Part shown: piece after piece, positions 34,225-45,060 of the stretch | Layout: the number at the start of each line of letters is the position of its first letter | Position numbering within the stretch: position 1 is the stretch's first letter | Origin: Antilocapra americana | Lineage: Eukaryota > Chordata > Mammalia > Artiodactyla > Antilocapridae | Length of the DNA: 64,000 nt | Assembly (NCBI GenBank): GCA_007570785.1 | Contig: ML664161.1 | Span: 18,353,856-18,417,855 of the forward strand | Direction of reading: 5' to 3' | The notes under the pieces: generated by a model | What the model saw: the letters and a program-made list of their open reading frames with translations, nothing else | The model's database searches: none | What the model was told of the DNA's origin: nothing | Position numbers and translations under genes: made by a program

Positions 34225-34412
34225 GTGAGTCCTCTATTTCACATATGGTAATGGATATGTTTCAGCATTAGGAGGGACAGGGTGGGGAGGGAGGAGGGGG
34301 TTCACGATGGAGGGGACACGTGTGTACCTAAGGCCGATTCACACTGATGTGTCGCAAAAATCATCACAATATCGTGATTATCCTCCAATTAAAATGAATG
34401 CATAAATTAAAA
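34225..34412 (+). mobile_element. L1 3' end, plus strand
   Basis: The sequence 'ggacagggtggggagggagg', 'ttcacgatggaggggacacg', 'ggccgattcacactgatgtgtcgc' and 'gattatcctccaattaaaatg' is the ruminant L1 3' end. It is 5'-truncated, with an A-rich end near 34412. Confidence 0.75.
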
Positions 34413-34674
34413 AAGAACCCCAGTAAGTTCTCTGTTTTTCAGCCTGGCCAGAGGGGTCCTGTCAGCCACAGTCTTCAAACCAAGGGTGAGGGTATATGCT
34501 GTAGCGGCTGCAGACTTTTTCCAGAGATTAAAACACAATAACATATGGGTAAAACCCCAACTGCACTAAATATAATTAAACCTTTCTTTGATGATTCAGA
34601 AGGCGTTTAGGATACTGTAGTGCCTGCTGATCATCATCTTTGATGAGGCAGGCAGCTGAATAAAAAGGCCAGAT

Positions 34675-34865
34675 TTAAAGTTAAGAGGCCTCACTCCCAC
34701 TCTGCCTACCTGGGTGGGCTTGGGCAGATGACTCCTTGAGCTTCACAGTCCCCTCACAATAGGGGTGGTAGCATTGCGTGCTCGTGCTGTCCTACTAGAA
34801 GCCTTGTGCACAGAGAATCTTGCTGCCATTGTTATCATTACTAGTAAGCTACCAGGACATCCACT
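34675..34865 (+). mobile_element. MIR SINE, plus strand
   Basis: It contains 'cactctgcctacctgggtgggcttgggcagatgactccttgagcttcacag' and the 3' core to 'ccattgttatcattactag'. Diverged. Confidence 0.5.
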
Positions 34866-34929
34866 GCTTGCCAGTAGAGAAGTGATATTTAGTCAAGGGC
34901 CAGTAAAAAACACTCAGTGGTTTTAAACT

Positions 34930-35300
34930 GTAACAATGGTACATATTTTAAAATTAAAAATGAAAAACGTTACAACACCACAGGTGAGAACTTAACTTAT
35001 AAAAGTCTCCTTCTACCCTCATTGCCTCAGTCTTCCCTGGGGTTCAGCCTATTGTAACTTTGGGTGTGTGTGTGCATTAGGTTTAAATTACACTAGTCAT
35101 TACTGTTGTATGCCTTTTTTTTGTCACTTAGCATATTTTGGAGATTTTTAAATTCTTTTTTTACAGCTGCATATCCATGGCCTTTCACAATGTAGATGAG
35201 TTTTTTTTTTTTTTTGTTCAACCTTTACCTTGTTGATGAACATTAGGTTATTTCTAGTTTTTCTATGGCCAACAATGGGGCAGTGAGCACAAGATGACAA
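34930..35300 (-). mobile_element. Old L1M-type 3' UTR, minus strand
   Basis: It has the reversed L1 3' region pattern: 'gtcacttagcatattttggagatttttaa', 'gctgcatatccatggcc' and 'ccttgttgatgaacattaggttatttctag'. A separate, more complete old L1 follows at 35390. Confidence 0.5.
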
Positions 35301-35389
35301 GTTTATGGACCAATTCAGTTGTGGCCACCCAGTAATTGTTTATTGTTTCAGACTGTTTTAACCCATACTTCCTAAAACATATTCTTCTT

Positions 35390-36545
35390 GATCTATATGT
35401 GCCCCAAAAGAGATACCATCAAATATGAATGAAGCAAGTGGTCTTTTCTAATGGTTTGGTGATCTCTAAAGAAATTTATACACTTGTGCAGTTATCACCG
35501 CAACTGAGATTTACAGCATTTATGTTACCCCCAAACTTTCCTTTTGTATCTCCCTGAAATACACATCTGCTCCAGCTCTAGAACTGATCTGATTTCTAGC
35601 TCTAAAATTTTGCCTTTATCTAGAAATTTCATGTAAATAAAACCACAGTATGTCGCCTTTTGTGTCTGGCGTCTTTCACTTAGCAAATTATTTTTTTGAG
35701 GTTCAACCATGTTGATGGACCTATCAGTTAATAATGAGTAGTCTTCCATTACCCATAGATGTACTCATTTTGTTTGTTCATTTGAACTGTTTCCAGCTGG
35801 TAGCTATTTTCAATATTTGCCTGTCACAAATAATGATACTATGAATATTTGCATATAAGTTTTTGTAGGGACATATATTTTTATTTCTCTTTGGTAAATA
35901 CCTATGAGTGGAATCATAGGGTCTTATGATAGGTATATGTTTAACAAAACTGCCAAATTATTCCTCAAAGTGCTTATTTCATTTTACATTTCTACCAGCA
36001 ATATATGAGGGTTCCTTTTTCTCCACCTCCTCATTAACACTTGGTATTGTCAGTCTTCTTTATTATAACTCGTCTAATGGTTGTACAGTGGTAGCATAGT
36101 GTCATTTTAACTTGCATCTTCCTAATAATTAATGATGCTGGGTACAACTAATGATGTTGGGCACAGTAAAGCCATTTTTATATGTTCCATGGTAAAATGT
36201 TTAATTAAATCTTTTGTTCATTTTTTTTTAAAAGCCAGGCCATTTGCTTTTTATTATTGCAATCTTTTATAGATTCTGACTATAAACCACATATATATTT
36301 ATATATGATATGATTACAAATATTTTCTCCCAATCTGTAACTGATCTTTTCATGGTTTTTAGTTGTAACTTTTTTTCTACATGTAACTTTTGAAGAACAG
36401 AAGTATTTAATGTTGATGAAGTCTAAATTAGTCAACTTTTTCTATTATGGATTATGCTTTGGGTGTCATATCTAAGATATCTTTGCTTAAGTCCCACTCA
36501 CAAAGATTTTATCTTCTGTTTTCTTCTAGAAATTTGGTAAAAAAA
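35390..36545 (-). mobile_element. Old L1 3' UTR and ORF2 end, minus strand
   Basis: A long reversed L1 3' region with blocks 'gtgcagttatcaccgcaactgag', 'tttcacttagcaaattat', 'ggttcaaccatgttgatgg', 'cctatgagtggaatcatagggtc', 'aaaactgccaaattattcctcaaagtg' and 'ggttcctttttctccacctcctcattaacacttg'. It is too diverged to keep ORF2 open. An A-run lies at 36538-36552. Confidence 0.75.
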
Positions 36546-36552
36546 AAAAAAA

Positions 36553-36965
36553 GCAAGGTGATTTTTTAAGTTATTTAAAAGATAAGATGAAGCTAATGTT
36601 CTATAAGCCCCTCCTAGGGTGAAATCAGTGGGTCGATGGAGTTAAGTCTATATGGAGTCTTTCCTACATTTTCAGGGTAGCTTTCACAGGTTGGTTATAT
36701 TGTGTACCCACAGAATCAGCTAAGTGTTCCTAATTACTGATCCCTCAAAATCTTTTCCCAAGGAGAGAATGAGATCATGCTTATTTAAAGGGATCTGGAA
36801 AGATTTTACTTTGAGAAGGTCATATTTATTTCCTATACCATAAGTAAAATGTTCTTGGTGTGCTATTTCATTTAGCAAGTATAGGCCAATATCTCTCAAA
36901 ACCAAAGCATGAAAGAGTCATTTCCTATTACTAATGGTTTTGACATGGGCTTAGTTTCACTTGCT
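36553..36965. other. Intergenic stretch, no gene recognised
   Basis: No recognisable gene or repeat. Confidence 0.5.
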
Positions 36966-36978
36966 TCTCTTTATTCCT

Positions 36979-37106
36979 GTGCTGTACTTAGTTGCTCAGT
37001 TGTGTCTGACTCTTTGCAACCCCATACACTGTAGCCCGCTAGGGTCCTCTGTCCATGGGGATTCTCCAGGCAAGAATACTGGGGTGGGTTGCCATGCCTT
37101 CCTCCA
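36979..37106 (-). mobile_element. Truncated Bov-tA SINE, minus strand
   Basis: Only the 3' portion of Bov-tA is present; the tRNA-like head is missing. Perfect 13-bp target duplications TCTCTTTATTCCT at 36966-36978 and 37107-37119 show that it was inserted in this short form. Confidence 0.95.
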
Positions 37107-37119
37107 TCTCTTTATTCCT

Positions 37120-38289
37120 AGTAACTCATTTTATTTCTCTAATAATGAGGCAATTATGTATTAAACATTAAAAAGTTATTTGAACTTGTGCATGTGTGTG
37201 TATGTATGCACAATCAAGGGTTACATTGCTCTTGATTATTGGGGGAACTTACACCTCATTTCTTTCAAACCTTCATTGATCATAGCACATACAGGTCCTC
37301 ATTCCTTATTTGAAACACTCAAAGTCAAAAATGATTTCAAATGTGTAGTTTTTTAAACTTTAGAGAGATACTACAATGAATATTCTGAATGAATATAATT
37401 TTTCCAGAGTCAAGATGACTAGTGTTTCCTAATATGGACATATTCATATTTTGAAACATACTGAATATTTACCATTTGTGACATAATAAAGCCCATAAGT
37501 GTCAATCAGTTCAGATTTTCTACCATTTGAGTTCAGTTCTAGGGGCAAATGAGTTATAAAACCTTTCCATTTAGAGCATTTTGGGATCCTGAACTGACAG
37601 TAAGGGCTAGTGGATTCATACTGCCTTCCCTGGGAGCACAGTACAAGCTGCTCCTTGTGGACTGCCGAGATCCTCAGTCTCAGTTGATCACTGCTGGCTC
37701 TGCATTTGCAACCGTCATGAGTGGCTGTCACATTCCAGGAGACACAGTGAAGCATGGACTTTGGTGAGTCTTAGTGAAGCTTTCAGCTTGAAAGAGTTTT
37801 CTAAATGAACATTTTAAAGAGAGATCATTTCCACCATATACAATGCTATGATTTAGATTGCTTTCTAGGGAGAAGGTGTTTTGCCATTTAAAATCAATAT
37901 ACGCTTTAAAAAAATACTTCCTCATCCTCACTAATTTTAGGCACTAATTCTATCTGCCTCATGGCACAGGCTCTCAGAGGCAGATGCCCAATAAAGATCT
38001 GTTATCTAGGGGGCCTGGATTCCTGGCTTGGGGTGAAATTATATCCTATAAAATGGAATTGAATCAAGCTGTGATATATTTGAATCCCATTGAGAGCTAG
38101 ATTATATGGTCAATGGCAGCACAGAGGCACGTTTTAATCACTGAGCACTGTGGTGCTGACCTGACAGCACTTGTGGAAACCATTGGCCCACGTTCCTGGA
38201 GAAAGAGAGAGCCTCCTTGGTACCCACAATTCTTTTTTCATGAAAAGAAAGCAGCTTAGCAATTCATCTAATGGCGCTTTATGAAAAAT
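37120..38289. other. Intergenic stretch, no gene recognised
   Basis: Mostly unique sequence. The part 37500-37770 is open on the minus strand for 103 codons (37444-37755) but resembles nothing known to me. It ends beside GACTTTG/GTGAGTC, a donor-like sequence at 37762-37763 on the plus strand. This is too little evidence for an exon. Confidence 0.45.
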
Positions 38290-38640
38290 TACAGAAGTAG
38301 TACACACTCATCTTAAAATATTTACACAAGTAATTATATAAAAATATTTCCTAAGCATATAGAGTGAAAATGTAAAAGCCCTTCCATGCCACATTCCTAT
38401 CTCATTCCTGCCACCCTCTTTAAGAGGTTGCCACTGATCATAATTGAGTGTGTGTCGCTCTAGGCCTTTTCCTTTCTAGCTATGTGTGGGCACACACGAA
38501 TACAGTTGCACAGTCACATTTAGACACAAATGGGTTGTACTCTTCAAATTGGCTTGTCACTTGCTTTTCTTAATCATCTCTCAGAGACATCTTTCCGTGA
38601 CACTACTATCCTTTTGATGGCTTCAGAACAGTACCAACAA
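38290..38640 (-). mobile_element. Old L1M-type 3' UTR, minus strand
   Basis: The blocks 'agaagtagtacacactcatcttaaaatatttac', 'taagaggttgccactgatcataattg', 'gctctaggccttttccttt', 'tggcttgtcacttgcttttcttaatcatc' and 'agacatctttccgtgacactac' follow the reversed 3' UTR of old L1 families. Confidence 0.6.
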
Positions 38641-39166
38641 AGTAATTAACTGGTCCCATAGTGAAAAGCGTGTAAGCAGTCTTTTGGGGATGTTGAAAAC
38701 TGTTCTAGTGAAATTTCTTATTCGTATGTTTTTGTACACACATATGTTTTTATAAAGTAGGTGGTTATGGTTCTTGGTTTATCTCCAAGGTCTCCCTCAT
38801 TGCTTTAAGCTTGAATTTCAGCATTCTCCCCTGTCTACTGTTTATCTAGAAATTCACTGGAGCACTGCTTTGCCATTGGGCAAAGCTATCTTTGCTGGAC
38901 ACATAGGTGTCTCTTGGGTGGAGGATGGAGAGATTCAAAGAGGAAGATTGTTTATGTTACAACTTTTGATACTTCTGATTTTGCCTCTTAGCTTGAAGTC
39001 AATTAAAAAAAATTCCTCCCAAGTATAGGACAGGTTAGATAAAATAAAAGCTTGTCTTCAGCTATGTAAATAGTTATAAATAGTTATAAATGTCTTGATA
39101 ATGTCTCCTGAAATATAAAATTTTTCAGAGTAAAAAATATTTTCTCCCACACATTTCCTGTCTCAC
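38641..39166. other. Intergenic stretch, no gene recognised
   Basis: An 84-codon plus-strand frame at 38774-39028 has no recognisable domain. A small direct repeat (ATAGTTATAA twice) lies near 39068-39090. Confidence 0.5.
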
Positions 39167-39167
39167 C

Positions 39168-42100
39168 TCAGTTCAGTTCAGTTCAGTCACACGGTTCTGT
39201 CTGACTCTATGCAACCCCATGGACTATAGCTGCAGGACTCCCTGTCCATCACCAACTCCCAGAGTTTACTCATGTCCATTGTGTCGGTGATATCATCCAA
39301 CCATCTCATCCTCTGTTGTCCCCTTCTCCTCCTGCCTTCAATCTTTCCCAGCATCAGAGTCTTTTCAAATGGGTCAGCTTTTCGTATCAGGTGGTCAAAG
39401 TATTGGAGTTTCAGCTTCAACATCAGTCCTTCCAATAAATATTCAGGACTGATCTCCTTTAGGATGGACTGGTTGGATCTCCTTGCAGTCCAAGGGACTC
39501 TCAAGAGTCTTCTCCAACACCACAGTTCAAAAGGAACTCAGATGTATAGAATAGACTTGTGGACTTTGTGGATGAGGGTAAGGGTGGGATGATATGGGAG
39601 AAGGGCATTGAAGCATGTTAATTGTCATGTGTCTAATCAATCGCCAGCCCAGGATTGATGCTCGGGGCTGGTGCAGCGAGATTTCCTGGGGGGGAGGGAG
39701 GAGGGAGGGGGGACCCGGAGGGGAAGCGTATGTAAACCCATGGTGATATCATGACAATGTATGGCAAAAACAATAATAATAATAAAAAAAAAAAGTTAAA
39801 AAAAAAAAAGCATCAATTCTTCTGTGCTCAGTTTTCTTTATAGTCCAACTCTCATATCCATACATGACTATGAGAAAAACCATAGCTTTGACTAGATGGA
39901 CCTTTGTTGGCAAAGTAATGCCTCTGCTTTTTAATATGCTGTCTAGGTTGGTCATAACTTTCCTTCCAAGGAGTAAGCGTCTTTTAATTTCATGACTTCA
40001 GTTACCATCTTCAGTGATTTTGGAGCCTCTAAAAATAAAGTCAGCCACTGTTTCCATTGTTTCCACATCTGTTTGCCATGAAGTGATGGGACCAGATGCC
40101 ATGATCTTAGTTTTCTGAATGCTGAGCTTAAAGCCAATTTTTCACTCTCCTCTTTCACTTTCATCAGGAGGCTCTTTAGTTCTTCTTCACTTCTGCCATA
40201 AGGGTGGTGTCATCGGCATATCTGAGGTTATTGATATTTCTCCTGGCAATTTTGATTCCAGCCTTTGCTTCATTCAGCCAGCGTTTCTCATGATGTACTC
40301 TGCATATACGTTATATAAGCAGGGTGACAATATACAGCCTTGACATACTCCTTTTCCTATTTGGAATCAGTCTGTTGTTCTGTGTCCAGTTCTAACTGTT
40401 GCTTCCTGACCTGCATATAGATTTCTCAAGAGGCAGGTCAGGTGGTCTGGTATTCCCATCTTTTTCAGAATTTTCCACAGTTTATTGTGATCCACACAGT
40501 CAAAGGCTTTGGCATAGTCAGTAAAGCAGAAATGGATGTTTTTCTGGCACTCTCTTGCTTTTTTTATGATCCAACAGATGTTAGCAATTTGATTTCTGGT
40601 TCCTCTGCCTTTTCTAAAACCAGCTTAACATCTGGAAGTTCACGATTCATGTATTGCTGAAGCCTGGCTTGGAGAATTTTGAGCATTACTTTACTAGCAC
40701 GTGAGATGAGTGCAATTGTGAGATAATTTGAGCATTCTTTGGCATTGCCTTTCTTTGGGATTAGAATGAAAACTGACCTTTTCCAGTCTCATGGCCACTG
40801 CTGAGTTTTCCAAATTTGCTAGCATATAGAGTACAGCACTATCACAGCATCATCTTTTAGGATTTGAAATAGCTCAACTGGAATTCCATCACCTCCATTA
40901 GCTTCGTTCATAGCGATGCTTCCTAAGGCCCACTTGACTTCACATTCCAGGATGTCTGGCTTCAGGTGAGTGATCACACCATCATGATTATCTGGGTCAT
41001 GAAGATCTTTTTTGTACAATTCTTGTGTGTATTCTTGCCACCTCTTCTTAATCTCTTCTACTTCTGTTAGGTCTATGCCATTTCTGTCCTTTATTGAGCA
41101 CATCTTTACATGAAATGTTCCCTTGGTATCTCTAATTTTCTTGAAGAGATCTCTGGTCTTTCCTATTCTATTATTTTCCTCTGTTTCTTTGCATTGATCA
41201 CAGAGGAATGCTTTCTTATCTCTCTTTGCTATTCTTTGTAACTCTGCATTCAAATGGGTATATCTTTCCTTTTCTGCTTTGTTTTTCACTTCTTTTCACA
41301 GCTATTTGTAAGGCCTCTTCAGACAGCCATTTTCCTTTTCTGCATTTCTTTTTCTTGGGGATGGTCTTGATCCTGGTCTCTTGTACAATGCCATGAACTT
41401 CCATCCATAGTTCATCAGGCACTCTATCAGATCTAGTCCCTTAAATCTATTTCTTACTTCCACTGCATAATCGTAGGGATTTGACTTAGGTCATACCCAA
41501 ATGGTCTAGTGGTTTTCCCTAATCTCTTCAATTTAAGTCTGAATTTGGAAATAAGGAGTTCATGATCTGAGCCACAGTCAGTTCCTGGTCTTGTTTTTGC
41601 TGACTGTATAGAGCTTCTCCATCTTTGGCTGCAAAGAATATAATCAATCTGATTTCAGTGCTGACCATCTGGTGCTGTCCATGTGTAGTCTTCTCTTGTG
41701 TTGTTGGAAGAGGATGTTTGCTATGACCAGTGTGTTTTCTTGGCAGAACTCTATTAGCCTCTACCCTGCTTAATTCTGTACTCTAAGGCCAAATTTGCCT
41801 GTTACTCAGGTGTTTCTTGACTTCCTTCTTTTGCATTCCAGTCCCCTGTAATGAAGAGAACATCTTTTTTTGGTGTTAGTTCTAGAAGATCTTATAGGTC
41901 TTCATAGAACTGTTCAACTTCAGCTTCTTCAGCTTTATTGGTCAGGACATAGACTGGGATTACTATGATATTGAATGGTTTGCCTTGGAAAGGAGCAGAG
42001 ATCATTCTGTCATTTTTGAGATTGCATCCAAGTACTGCATTTCAGACTCTTTTATTGACCATGATGGCTACCCCATTTCTTCTAAGGGATTCTTGCCCAC

Positions 42101-42803
42101 AGTAGTAGACATAATGGTCACCTGAGTTAAACCCACCAATTCTAGTCATTTTAGTTCACTGATTCCTAGAATGTTGACATTCACTCTTGCCATCTCCTGT
42201 TTGACCACTTCCAATTTGCCTTGATTCATGGATCTAACATTTTCTAGGTTCCTATGCAATATTGCTCTTTACAGCATTGGACCTTGCTTCCATCACCAGT
42301 CTCATTTATAACTGGCTGTTGTTTTTGCTTTGGCTCTGTCTCTTCATTCTTTCTGGAGTTATTTCTCCACTGATCTCCAGTAGCATATTGGGCACCTACC
42401 GACATGGGGAGTTCATCTTTCAGTGTAATATCTTTTTGCCTTTTCATACTGTTCATGGGATTCTCAAGGCAAGAATACTGAAGTGGCTTGCCATTCCCTT
42501 CTCCAGTGGACCACATTTTGTCAGAACTCTCCACCATGACCCATCTGTCTTGGGTGGCCCTACATGGCATGGCTCATAGTTTCGTTGAGTTAGACAAGGC
42601 TGTGGTCCATGTGATCAGATTGGTTAGTTTTCTGTGATTGTGGTTTTCAGTCTACGCTTTGCTGGAGCAGCCATGAAGAGATACCCTACGTCCAATGTCT
42701 GAGAAACCCTAATAAGATGGTAGGCATTGGAGTGGCTGTGAGGAGATACATCACATCCAAGGGCAAAAGAGAAGCTCTGGCAAGATGGTAGGAGGGGTGA
42801 ATG
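39168..42803 (-). mobile_element. Near full-length Bov-B LINE, minus strand, decayed
   Basis: This is the longest Bov-B here. Its 3' tail (CAGTT)n is at 39168-39186 and its 5' UTR-like part reaches about 42803. The total is about 3.4 kb once the L1 insert is removed, close to the roughly 3.2-3.3 kb usual for the family. On the minus strand the order is 5' region, endonuclease (about 41450-42200), linker and RT start (40819-41289 and 41216-41422), RT core, then the C-terminal basic segment (39187-39504). Frameshifts and stops divide it into many short frames, so it cannot encode a working protein. An L1 3' end sits at 39534-39805. No clear target duplication was found. Confidence 0.88.
39534..39805 (+). 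mobile_element. L1 3' end, plus strand, inside Bov-B
   Basis: The fragment 'gaactcagatgtatagaatag...' carries the L1 3' end and runs into AATAAT and long A-runs. The Bov-B sequence 'agttcaaaag/catcaattctt' is split at this point. The short repeat AAAAG at 39529-39533 and 39806-39810 may be its duplication. The insertion is in the opposite orientation to the host Bov-B. Confidence 0.88.
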
Positions 42804-43561
42804 TCTAGACAAACATTTTGTATCTATTGACACAAATTTACTTCAGATTACAGTCAAAAGAGCATATAGAGAAACTTAAGTTTTTAATGCTTTAGGCAAG
42901 GTCAAAGCAAACTGATTTATTTAGGAGAAAATCTGTAATCTTGGTCTCATTAGTCTTATGTTCTAAATACTGATGTTATTAGCCTGGACAAGAGTTCCTG
43001 ATTGTTCACAAACCAGCCAACCTTCAGAGCTCTGCCTTAAAATATTTTAGCAGCAATTGAATCTGGTGGTTGGGTTCTGAGGTGGCTGTGATTATGCTGG
43101 GGACCTCCCCATGATAGTACAGAAGTGAGTCACAGCCAAAGGCCAGGAGGTGGTGGGGGGAGGTGCTGAACCAACAGGAAACCAAGCACAAACACCCCAG
43201 GCTCCAGACAGGTAAGCAACATGTGTCCATGTCCAGTTTAGCTTAAAGGGTCAAAGGTTGATGGAAAAACTATACTCCCAACATTTAACTCAACCAGTGA
43301 AACAGCTGAGAGGCCTCAAGTCCCTCTCAACCAATAGAACACATGAGTATTTCTATGTGACCAAAAATCCTTTCAGGTTTTAATAAAGCTTTTAGCTGAT
43401 TTTATGTCATAGTGTTAGAAAATGATCCATAAGAAGAAGAATTGAGTGCAAAAAGTGAATGATGTTCATGGCTTTCTTTCAGTGAACACTTTGTTATTCT
43501 TCTTTCTACATGATGTGATATTTTATTAGTTGATGATTTCCCTGAGTTTTTTAGATATACA
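42804..43561. other. Intergenic stretch, no gene recognised
   Basis: Apparently unique sequence. A 68-codon minus frame at 43024-43230 is not convincing. Confidence 0.5.
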
Positions 43562-43777
43562 GTGAAAGTCGCTCAATCATGTCTGACTCTTTGTGACCCC
43601 ATGGTCTGTAACCCACTAGGTTCCTCTGTTCATGGGATTCTCCAGGCAAGAGTACTGGAGGGGGTTGCTATTTCCTACTCCAAGGGATCTTTCCAGCCCA
43701 GGGGTCAGACCTGCATCTCTTGCATCTTCTGCATTGGCAGGCAGGCTCTTTTACTGGTAGCACCACCTGGGAAGCCT
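43562..43777 (-). mobile_element. Bov-tA SINE, minus strand
   Basis: It has the left 3' block 'gtgaaagtcgctcaatcatgtctgactctttgtgacccc' and the right border 'agcaccacctgggaagcc'. It lies at the start of a 153-codon plus-strand open frame (43562-44023) that is therefore mostly SINE-derived and not a gene. Confidence 0.9.
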
Positions 43778-44210
43778 GGGCCAGAGTCTAGAAAAGAGAA
43801 AAGGGATACTGGAAGTGGCCACTCATTTGACACTGGCATAAATTGTGCAGCTTCCTGCGGTGAGTGGGGAGACATAGTAGGTACTGTGAGGAAGACTGTG
43901 GTCCAGGGACCTGTATGCCCAGGGCATAGAGCTTGTTTGATGGTGGGGATCCTGTGGTTGCTGTGGCAACAGAATGAAGTTCAGATTGAGGACAGAGTGA
44001 GCAGGGCTAGGGACACTGCTTAGGAGACCAGAGCCATCATCAGACACCCTCTTTTACCTTCAAATCTCTTTCCCTTGTCCCACTGCCCCTCTCACCAGCA
44101 CTTCTCAGAGGCATGCTCTGGCCCCACAGTCTCCTCTTTTATCCTTCTGGCCACCTCTTAACCTGTTCATGAAGGCTCCCAACACCTCCCATTCCTCTCA
44201 ACACAGGGTT
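43778..44210. other. Intergenic stretch, no gene recognised
   Basis: A somewhat GC-richer patch (43780-44170). No recognisable gene. Confidence 0.45.
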
Positions 44211-44214
44211 TTAT

Positions 44215-45060
44215 TTTTAATTTTTTTTCCCAATGAAAGGTAGAGTACATGGTCTCTGCAGAGTCAGGAGGTATTAAAAAGCAAAGAAGATCAATCATAA
44301 TCCCACCACTCTATTTCAAACACTGCTACCATTTTTTATTATTCCCTTCCAGTCTTCTCCATGTATTTTAACTGAGTTGAGAGGAGACCAAATGAGTCAT
44401 TATAGGCTCTGTTTTTGCACATACAGAGAATTGGCTCCAGCATCTGTCCCCACATTAATCACCAGGGTTGATTTGGCTGATCTAATTGGCTAGACCCCTT
44501 CCTCCCTCACTGCTCCCTGGGTGTTTCTCCATATGGAGTAATTTAATTAGAGAGAGATAAAACTTCTCATTCATTCATTCAACAAATATTTATTAGTTGT
44601 CTGCCACATGCACTGTGTTAGTTGCTGAAGGATAGAGCAGTGAAGCAGACAGGCATTTATCATCTCCTCATATTTGAACAGTGTCATCTGCAGAGGGACT
44701 TGGCTTCCTCCTACGGTAACAGGTACTGCACTCACCTGCTAGATCTTCAGACAAGCTTTCAATTCCATTTGTTTAACTTTCTCACTTGATAACTCCCCCA
44801 ACATTAAAAACTCTTCAGAACTGTTACTCTCAATGGCTGAAGTTAAATATTCAGTTTTTCTTTTCCTCTTTTCCCCCATAACAATGCTGCTGGAAATATT
44901 TTTGAAACTAAGCTTGGTCCATATTTATTTTGTACTATTTTCCTTAAACTGATTCCTAGAGGAGGAATGTATCCAGTCAAAAGATCTGAACCTTTTTAAG
45001 GCACTTAGATACATTTTGCCAAATTGCTTTTCAGAAAGCACCTACTAATTCACCTGAGAG
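44215..45060 (-). mobile_element. Old L1M-type 3' UTR pieces, minus strand, with an L2/MIR-type end between
   Basis: Two pieces (about 44215-44370 and 44865-45060) follow reversed old L1 3' UTR order. Examples are 'aatcataatcccaccactc', 'acaatgctgctggaaatatttttg', 'aaactgattcctagaggagg' and 'cattttgccaaattgcttttcagaaag'. Between them, 44562-44660 ('attcattcattcaacaaatatttattag') is an L2/MIR-type 3' end in reverse. All are diverged and borders are approximate. Confidence 0.5.

Noticed and set aside
43562..44023. 153-codon plus-strand frame
   Set aside because: The first half is antisense Bov-tA SINE; the rest has no recognisable domain.
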